Source of the DNA: Dactylis glomerata
Taxonomy: Eukaryota; Streptophyta; Magnoliopsida; Poales; Poaceae
Length of the DNA: 64,000 nt
Assembly (NCBI GenBank): GCA_007115705.1
Contig: QXEO01000553.1
Span: 17,699,366 to 17,763,365 of the forward strand
Reading direction: 5' to 3'
Shown here: positions 56,278 through 64,000 of the stretch, piece by piece
How the letters are laid out: every line of letters begins with the position of its first letter
Numbering within the stretch: position 1 is the stretch's first letter
Translations under genes and position numbers: made by a program
The notes under the pieces: generated by a model
The model's database searches: none
Seen by the model: the letters and a program-made list of their open reading frames with translations, nothing else
Told to the model about the DNA's origin: nothing

Positions 56278-57692
56278 ACACGCTTCTGTTCTTGTAGACA
56301 GTGTTGGGCCTCCAAGTGCAGAGGTTTGTAGAGCAGCAGCAAGTTTCCCTTAAGTGGATCACCCAAGGTTTATCGAACTCAGGGAGGAAGAGGTCAAAGC
56401 TATCCCTCTCAAGCAACCCTGCAATTATGATACAGAAAGTCTCTTGTGTCCCCAACACACCCAATACACTTGTCAGATCACTAGTTCGGCGAAGAGATAG
56501 TGAAATACAAGTAGTAGTGATGATTATAAGTAGTAAACGTGGTCTGAAATAAATATCGCTGCGAGCAAACATGTAACAAAACAGCTAGTAAATGGTATGC
56601 AATGCTTGGAAACAAGGCCTAGGGGTCATACTTTCACTAGTGGACACACTCCCAACAAATATAACATAATTGAACCAATAGATGCTATCATCAATATGCA
56701 ACTCAAACAATTATCCAATGGAAAACATACAATAATCATGCGTAGGGCTACGAAGCACTCCTCAAAGTCCGTATGTACCCAAACTAGATTGTCCCACACT
56801 ATCACCGTGAACGCACTAGATGGTTCCAACAAACACCACATTCATAGAGACATTAACCAAAAAGATACACATGATGCACACACACTAGTCACCTTTACAC
56901 CTTGATACGAGGTATCTCCGGAGAGTACAATAATAAAGCATAGGAGTAGCATAATATCTGAATAATAACATCTACCAATTCAACTAGATACAAAGCTCAC
57001 GATCACATAAAGATCACATCATGGGAGAGAGAGGTGAACCACATAGCTATCGGTAGAGCCCTTAGCCCCGGGGGAGAACTACTCCCTCCTCATCATAGGA
57101 GACAGCAAGGTTGATGGAGATGGAGGTGAGGTCGATGGAGACGGCGGAGACGGCGATGGAGACCGATGGAGATGGCTCCAGGGGCACTTCCCCATCCCGG
57201 CAGGGTGCCGGAACAGAGACTTCTATCCCCCGAAATTTGGCTTCGACGGCGGCGGCGCTGCGGAACTGTTCTAGAAATTTCGCCGACTCCCTTAGGGTTT
57301 TCCGTCCCGAGGCTTCTTATAGGCGAAGGGGCGTCGTCAGTGGGCAGCCAGGGGCTCCTCACACCAGGGTGGCATGGCTAGGGCCTGGGCCGCGCCACCT
57401 ATGTGTGAGGGCGGCCTTTGGCCCCCCTCCGGCTCTCTTTTGGTCTTCGGGAAGCTTTCGGGAAAAATAAGACTTCAGGAACTTGGTTCGTCCAATTCCA
57501 AGAATATTTCCTGTGTATCACTTCTGAAACACAAAAACAGCAGAAAACAGGGAACTAGCACTGTGGCAACTTGTTAATAGGTTAGTTCCGGAAAATGCAT
57601 AAAAGTGCCACTCAGTGTAACGAAACAATAGGCAAATGGTGTAAAAACAAGCATGGAGCATCAAAAATTATAGATACGTTTGAGACGTATCA
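56278..57692 (-). repeat. 3' LTR of X
   Basis: 1415 bp; the minus strand starts TGATACGTCTCAAACG (57692) and ends GTAGACATCA (56278). Confidence 0.93.
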
Positions 57693-57706
57693 GCATCCCC
57701 AAGCTT
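57693..57706 (-). other. Polypurine tract of X
   Basis: The minus strand reads AAGCTTGGGGATGC directly before the 3' LTR, matching the tract of Y1. Confidence 0.7.
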
Positions 57707-60284
57707 AACTCCTGCTCGTCCTCGAGTAGGTAAGTGATAAGAAAAGAATAATTTTTGAGGTGACATGCACCTACACAATCTTGATCATATATGTAAGCAT
57801 TGTGAGCTGAGATCAAAAGAACTTAAAACATGGGCATGAAAGATATAATCTTGACAATAAGAACTTAGCAACCATGTTGTAAACATGCAAATGAACACAA
57901 ACAAAAGATCATGAAAATGAAACAATGAAAGTCAAACGTGTGTTCGAATCATAAGGAAAAACATACAAGTGGTTTTCAGCTTGTCCTTAAAAGAGAGCAA
58001 AACATAAATGCATAGGACACCTTCAAGTTTAAGAGGGCGACTAGATACAAATAATTTGAGAACAAGTGAAACCAACAATATGAATCAATCAATGAAAACT
58101 TTGGGACAATGCACATTATACTCAGAATGACAACTATGCTCTCTTAATGGTGCATAAAGGTAGAAGGTGGTGACTCAACATAAAAGTAAAAGAAAGGCCC
58201 TTCGCCGAGGGAAGCAGTGATTAAACATGTGCTAGAGCTTTTCATTTGTAAAACAGAGAGATAAAACTTGGGTTTTGAGAGGTGGTTGTCTTTGTCAACG
58301 ACTAGCAATGGGGTTCTTACTATCTTCCATACAAAAATGAAGCAAGTTTTTGAGAGAGAGATTGACACTTTTTGTGCTCTTTTATAAAGCTTGGCACTCC
58401 TCCCCACCTTTTTTTTCTTTCACAAACCATGGCTAACCGATTCCATCGGGTGCCCACCAACATTCACATTCCATGGAGGAGTGCCTTTTTTCTTCCTTTT
58501 TTCTTTTTTTTCTTTTTTTTTCTTTTTGGAATAAGCAATATGGAAGATTGCAAATCCGACCACTACGTCCCCATGAGCTAAAAACAGTGGCACAAAATGA
58601 GAAGTAGTTGAAAGTTTTGAAAGGTAGCACATGAAAATTTACTTTGGAATGACTTACAAATACCATGCATAGGAATTTATAGTGGACACTTTGGCAAACT
58701 TGGTTTTTGGGAGTTGGATGCACGAGTAGAGCTCATACTCAGTACAAAATGAGGGCTAGCAAAAGACTGGGACCGACCAACTAAGAGAGCAATAATGGCC
58801 ATAATCATGCAAAGCAACAAAGCGACATTAAAAGAAGCATAAGATGGCATCAAAAGTCAAAAACTAAATGATCATAGAGGCTATTGGCGAATTTGTAAGA
58901 GTCTAACATGTGTAAGCATGCGCCAAGTCAACCCAAATAAAGCATCAAGGAGAAAACGAAAATAATGCTTCCAAACGATAAAAACAACGCATGATTCTTT
59001 CAAAGGCTCATTAAGCAATCTCAGTTATTTGAGACAAGTCATGCTACAGCAAAACCACTAAGCATACTATCAAAAAGATATCAAGCACGACATGCAAAAG
59101 CCTAGGCTGCAGTCTACACAAGCTCCTTCTTGTACCACTTTTTTGCATAAAGCTTTTTCTCTTTTCCAACACCATTCAAAAAATTTATAAACACCTCTTT
59201 TGATGAAAACCAATAAAGATCAGAGGCAAAAATACACCTTGATGAAAAGATATAACAAGATCTGAATGCAAATCAAGGCGAAAAATGCAAGCTAAACGCA
59301 GTAGCAGAAAAAGAGAACACTTGTTGAACGATAAGAGTGAAAACTAGAGTGTTCTTGGCAATGAAAAACGAGTTCATCTCCTCCAAAAGAACCATGATGT
59401 GATCTAACCATTTATTGCAGCAAATAAAGCAAAAGAAAACTAAAAACAAAAACAACTGATGCTCCAAGAAAAACACATAGTGCATGAAGCAATAAAAATA
59501 TAGTGTTTTGAAAGGGGACCTGATTTTTGCCGATGAAAAAGGGCGTGCCTCGGGGGCATCCCCAAGCTTTGACGCTTGTACTTCTTGGATATTTCTTGGG
59601 GTGATGCATGGGCATCCCCAAGCTTGAGCTTTTGTCCATTCTTCAACTCATCTCATCATTCTCCAATCCCTACACTTGAAAACTTCCTTCATACAAAACT
59701 AAACACAATTCTATTAGCAACATTAGTGTAAGCATAATATTGAATCAACCTCTTTTGCTTCAGGTTTCAACCTAAAACCACTACATATAAAGTATATACT
59801 ACTGTAGCAACTTCCCCAAAAGTTCCGTGATCAAAAGAACTAAAAAAGAAAGCGATAAAGCGGCAAACACAAATATTGGCAGAAATCTGTCAAAACAGAA
59901 CAGCTGACAAAGGTCGAATTTTTGAGGGGTTTTCTGTTGCTCAAATCAAAAAGTTTTCAACTAACGAAAGTTTGGATATAACCTGGGGCATATGCACAAG
60001 AAATCGCAGGTCCAAAATATATACAGAGAATTTATACGAATTTTTACGGTGCAGCACCAAAAACAGTTTCAGGACTGCAACATCCCCAAATCTTTACCTC
60101 ACTCGAATTAGAGGCTTCTCTTGGCACAAAAACAAAATAAAAAGGATAATTTGCAGTTATTACAGTAGTAATAACTTCCAAGACTCAAATAAAAGAAAAA
60201 GTACTGAAAATAAACAATGGGTTATCTCCGAAGAGTATTTTTCTTTAACGCCTTTGAGCTAGGCGTAGTAATTTGCAAAGATGC
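57707..60284 (-). other. Noncoding 3' region of X
   Basis: About 2.6 kb without a credible gene, homologous (inverted in the window) to 36020-38940 of Y1 and to Y2. It includes a T-rich tract at about 58478-58530 on the plus strand and the AGCTTGGGGATGCC block repeated near 59554-59625. Confidence 0.75.
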
Positions 60285-61121
60285 TCATGTGGGCGCCATA
60301 TAAGAGCTTGAGGCAAAGGCGCTATATAAAAACTTAAAGCAAAAGAGAGCATCAAAAAGCAAATATGGAACACATTTAAATCTAAACCACTTCCTATAAA
60401 AAATAGTCTTGTAAAGAAACAAGTCATGAAAGCGCAAGGCAAAAAGCATAGGAAGGCAAAACAAGTACAACTTCAAGAATTGCAACATAAAGAGGGGAAA
60501 CTCAATATTGTTGAGATCCATCAAACCATGTTTCCCTCTCTCATAATAACTTTTAGTAGCATCATGAATAGAATTAACAATATAACTATCACATAAAGCA
60601 TCTCTATCATGAGCCACATGCATAAAAGAATTAATACTCACCACAGGAACAATAGTAGTAGGAGCAGATTTAACAGAATAATTATTCTCATCACCATAAT
60701 CATCATAAATAGGAGGCATATTGTAATCATAACTAATTTTCTCCTCAATAGTAGGTGAACTGAAAATATTATACTCATCATCATAACCATCATAAACTAG
60801 AGGTTTAGTATCATCACAAGCTAAAGAACAGCTATTTCGCAAAGCATACTCTTCAAACATATCATCATAAGAAGGAACATCACATATGGGAGATAAAATA
60901 TCATCAGAGCAAATTTTCTCCACTAAAGCTGGGGAACTAAAAATATCATGCTTAACAAAACCAGCTTCCCCAAGCTTAGACTTTTCCATAGCATTAGCAA
61001 TAACGGGATTCAAAGCATTCGTACTGATAACATTTCTATGCGAAATAAGTTCCAAAGGATTTTCAATTTTCTCATCAAATCTAAAATCAGGAAAAAGACT
61101 AAAGAACTCTTTGCTTTCCAT
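60285..61121 (-). CDS. 278-aa protein of unknown function in X
   Basis: The only long ORF of X; its ATG lies about 160 bp inside the 5' LTR, where gag normally starts. It is not a gag: there is no capsid motif or zinc knuckle. The N-terminal half is soluble and acidic, with a twofold repeat (DIFSSPALVEKICSDDILSP and NIFSSPTIEEKISYDYNMPP, about residues 59-145). The last 70 residues are hydrophobic and aromatic (FMLQFLKLYLFCLPMLFALR...CVPYLLFDALFCFKFLY), suggesting one or two membrane segments. From memory, similar ORFs recur in Triticeae Athila-like repeats; I cannot name a domain. It may be an envelope-like relic or an accessory protein. Confidence 0.6.
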   Translation of the reverse strand: MESKEFFSLFPDFRFDEKIENPLELISHRNVISTNALNPVIANAMEKSKLGEAGFVKHDIFSSPALVEKICSDDILSPICDVPSYDDMFEEYALRNSCSLACDDTKPLVYDGYDDEYNIFSSPTIEEKISYDYNMPPIYDDYGDENNYSVKSAPTTIVPVVSINSFMHVAHDRDALCDSYIVNSIHDATKSYYERGKHGLMDLNNIEFPLFMLQFLKLYLFCLPMLFALRFHDLFLYKTIFYRKWFRFKCVPYLLFDALFCFKFLYSAFASSSYMAPT

Positions 61122-61255
61122 TAAGCCTAACTAGTGAAAATAAAAACAAGAAACAAAAAGATGTAATTGCAGAATCTAAAGGAAATAACTCCGAGCACTC
61201 ACTAGCAACTAAAAGACTTAGTAACCAAAGAATGTGAGTACCGTTTACCTTACCT

Positions 61256-61272
61256 CCCTGGCAACGGCGCCA
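61256..61272 (-). other. Primer-binding site of X (tRNA-Asp type)
   Basis: The minus strand reads TGGCGCCGTTGCCAGGG, 10 bp from the 5' LTR; 16 of 17 bases are complementary to the tRNA-Asp 3' end. Confidence 0.85.
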
Positions 61273-61282
61273 GAAAAGAGCT

Positions 61283-62705
61283 TGATGTCTACACACGCTT
61301 CTGTTCTTGTAGACAGTGTTGGGCCTCCAAGTGCAGAGGTTTGTAGAGCAGCAGCAAGTTTCCCTTAAGTGGATCACCCAAGGTTTATCGAACTCAGGGA
61401 GGAAGAGGTCAAAGCTATCCCTCTCAAACATCCCTGCAATTACGATACAGAAAGTCTCTTGTGTCCCCAACACACCCAATACACTTGTCAGATCACTAGT
61501 TCGGCGAAGAGATAGTGAAATACAAGTAGTAGTGATGATTATAAGTAGTAAACGTGGTCTGAAATAAACATCGCTGCGAGCAAACATGTAACAAAACAGC
61601 TAGTAAACGGTATGCAATGCTTGGAAACAAGGCCTAGGGGTCATACTTTCACTAGTGGACACACTGCCAACAAATATAACATAATTGAACCAATAGATGC
61701 TATCATCAATATGCAACTCAGACAATTCTCCAATGGAAAACATACAATAATCATGCGTAGGGCTACGAAGCACTCCTCAAAGTCCGTATGTACCCAAACT
61801 AGATTGTCCCACACTATCACCGTGAACACACTAGATGGTTCCAACAAACACCACATTCATAGAGACATTAACCAAAAAGATACACATGATGCACACACTA
61901 GTCACCTTTACACCATGATACGAGGTATCTCCGGAGAGTACAATAATAAAGCATAGGAGTAGCATAATATCTGAATAATAACATCTACCAATTCAACTAA
62001 ATACAAAGCTCATGATCACATAAAGATCACATCATGGGAGAGAGAGGTGAACCACATAGCTACCGGTAGAGCCCTTAGCCCCAGGGGAGAACTACTCCCT
62101 CCTCATCATAGGAGACAGCAAGGTTGATGGACATGGCGGTGAGGTCGATGGAGATGGCGGAGACGGCGATGGAGACCGATGGAGATGGCTCCGGGGGCAC
62201 TTCCCCGTCCCGGTAGGGTGCCGGAACAGAGACTTCTGTCCCCCGAAATTTGGCTTCGACGGCGGCGGCGCTGCGGAACTGTTCTGGAAATTTCGCCGAC
62301 TCCCTTAGGGTTTTCCGTCCTGAGGCTTCTTATAGGCGAAGGGGCGTCGTCAGGGGGCAGCCAGGGGCTCCTCACACCAGGGTGGCGCGGCCAGGGCCTG
62401 GGCCGCGTCACCTATGTGTGAGGGCGGCCTCTAGCCCCCCTCCGGCTCTCTTTCGGTCTTCGGGAAGCTTTCGGGAAAAATAAGACTTCAGGAACTTGGT
62501 TCGTCCAATTCCGAGAATATTTCCTGTGTATCACTTCTGAAACACAAAAATAGCAGAAAATAGGGAACTGGCACTGTGGCAACTTGTTAATAGGTTATTT
62601 CCAGAAAATGCATAAAAGTGCCACTAAGTGTAATGAAACAATAGGCAAATGGTGTAAAAACAAGCATGGAGCATCAAAAATTATAGATACGTTTGAGACG
62701 TATCA
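61283..62705 (-). repeat. 5' LTR of X
   Basis: 1423 bp, collinear with 56278-57692 apart from small differences. It ends at the second GTTGG. Confidence 0.93.
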
Positions 62706-62710
62706 GTTGG

Positions 62711-64000
62711 TCGCTCCCAGTCTTTTGCTAGCCTTCATCCGTACTGGGAGGGAATACTTCTCGTGCTTCCAACTCCCAAAAACCAAAGTTTTCTAATGTG
62801 TCCACCATATCTACCTATTAGCAATTTGCTACTCCAAGTACATTCATCTTGCTTTTATCTATCTTCCAAATTAAACTTTTTGTTATGTGAAAATTAGTCA
62901 GTAAAGCTTTCACGAACCTGACGACACATTTACTTTCTTGCACTTAATAAATTTGACCATTGTGGCTCTCTTATGTTGATGTTATGCTTGCAAGTTGTAA
63001 GTTGGGAGTTAGCTCAGCCATGCTGTCATGGGGCACACTTTCAACATTGTACTTACTCTTATTTAGTTGATATCATGATCTTTTGTTTTTGGATACCTAG
63101 CGATGTGAAATAAGTTGGAAACTTGTGAGCTCATGGAGTTTGTATATGTGTTAGAGAAACGCCTGGGCCGCTAATCTAAGCCATGCATCATTCATGGTGG
63201 AAATTTACAGCATGCCCATAGTGGACATTCGACGACGCATCTCAAAATAAAAAGCTATACCCAATGGTAAATAAAAGAGATGCTGAGGTGTCCATTGTCT
63301 GTTTGTCTTGTCATTTTAATGTGGGCTTGTTTCCATGTCATCAGGCAAGAGGTGCCCCGTTGGCATTCTCAATGATACATGTATGCTTACAATGACAACA
63401 ACTTGCTTGGGACCTAAGTCGAGTAGCATGAGGTTTGGATATTCGTATTCACGGGACATGAGATTTTCAACTTATGATTTGTCAAGCATATGCTTCATAT
63501 TTTACTCACATTTACCTTAACCACTCAAGATGCCAATGATGGGGGCAATGAGAGCTCAAAACTAGTAAGTATCATAATTTTTGGAAGGTTTTTAAAAACT
63601 TGCAATCACTACTTCCCTCTGCGAAGGGCCTTTCTTTTACTTTTATGTTGAGTCTTCACCTTCTACCTTTATGCACCGTTTAAGTGAGAATAGTTGTCAT
63701 TCTGATTATAATGTGCATAGTCCCAAAATTTATTATTGACTGATTCATGATTATGGTTTTGCTTGTTCTTAAATTATTTGTATCTAGTCACCCTCTTAAA
63801 CTTGAAGGTGTCCTATGCATTTATGTTTTGCTACTCCATGAAGGTCAAGCTGAATACCACTTTTCTATGTTTTTCCATATGCTTGAAACAAAAACTTGAC
63901 TTTCAATGCATTATTACTCATGATCTTTTGTTTGTGTTACTTTTCATGTTATAACATGGTTGCTAAGTTTTATTGTCAAGATTATGTCTTTTATGCCCAT
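62711..64000 (+). other. Y2 3' noncoding region, right part
   Basis: Continues the region interrupted by X and follows Y1 from about 37516 to 38810 (for example GAGGTTTGG and TTCACGGG blocks near 63430). No gene is visible. The polypurine tract and 3' LTR are outside the window. Confidence 0.75.

Larger units (their letters stand above)
56273..62710 (-). mobile_element. Complete non-autonomous LTR retrotransposon X with TSD GTTGG
   Basis: Element 56278-62705 (6428 bp) on the minus strand with LTRs 56278-57692 and 61283-62705, flanked by perfect GTTGG repeats (56273-56277, 62706-62710). Reading leftward: 5' LTR, tRNA-Asp PBS, 278-codon ORF, long noncoding region, polypurine tract, 3' LTR. The LTRs look very similar to each other. 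There is no gag, protease, RT or integrase. The host Y2 sequence is contiguous when X is removed. Confidence 0.93.
50885..64000 (+). mobile_element. Athila-like element Y2 (5' LTR, gag, protease), interrupted by X and leaving the window
   Basis: 5' LTR 50885-52514, PBS 52526, gag 52687-54276, protease 54277-54765, noncoding 54766-56277 and 62711-64000. It is related to Y1 throughout. The noncoding region follows the protease directly, so RT, RNase H and integrase are absent where they are expected. Left flank CGCAT (50880-50884) is the predicted TSD. The 3' LTR should start roughly 1 kb beyond the window. Confidence 0.9.

Noticed and set aside
1..64000. Host protein-coding genes, tRNA or rRNA genes
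   Set aside because: No frame outside transposable elements had recognisable domains or exon structure. TGGTATCAG and TGGCGCC motifs are primer-binding sites, not tRNA genes.

Overview
The window is intergenic DNA from a large grass genome, most likely a Triticeae (wheat, barley, rye or Aegilops) or close Pooideae relative. The evidence is a BARE1/Angela/WIS-type copia element whose LTR starts TGTTGGAATTATGCCC, CRM-like gypsy polyproteins, Athila-lineage gypsy elements primed by tRNA-Asp, and very large LTRs starting TGTAACATCCC. I found no host gene, rRNA, tRNA or CRISPR. Nearly every base can be assigned to a transposable element, so this is a nested retrotransposon stack. Identity estimates are by eye.

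Left part (1-31619). A non-autonomous, minus-strand, large-LTR element (LARD-like) forms a tandem array LTR-internal-LTR-internal-LTR at 1-16656; its left LTR runs out of the window. Two of the three LTRs carry the same 742-bp Mutator-like (MULE) insertion; the third has the empty site. The array sits in the integrase region of a minus-strand CRM-like gypsy element (gypsy #1, 16657-24785), whose gag is also split by a solo LTR (21000-22635, TSD ACCAG). Gypsy #1 appears to sit in the 5' leader of a plus-strand BARE/Angela-like copia element (24786-31619) that keeps a long INT-RT-RNaseH frame and its 3' LTR.

Middle (31620-49841). The copia lies in the leader of a second minus-strand CRM-like gypsy (#2: leader, PBS and 5' LTR). 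That LTR is interrupted by a complete plus-strand Athila-like element, Y1 (33170-40649, TSD ATGTC), with an unusual 288-aa gag/protease-like ORF. Beyond a short unassigned spacer lies a decayed gypsy (#3) pol, split by a solo LTR of the large-LTR family in plus orientation (42252-49471, TSD CCTCG/CCTTG). That LTR contains a 3.27-kb Helitron-like insertion.

Right part (49842-64000). Three elements open here and do not close in the window: an LTR starting TGTCGGTG (49842), another large-LTR copy (50038), and a plus-strand Athila-like element, Y2 (50885 onward), with gag and protease but no visible RT or integrase. Y2 is interrupted by a complete minus-strand element, X (56278-62705, TSD GTTGG), which has no gag or pol but carries a 278-aa ORF of unknown function.

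How they work together: the gag-pol of the CRM and copia elements is broken by stops and frameshifts. The LARD-like array, Y1, Y2 and X look non-autonomous and would have needed enzymes from relatives elsewhere. X, Y1 and Y2 share LTR starts, PBS, polypurine tract and a 2.6-2.9-kb 3' noncoding region, but carry different ORFs.
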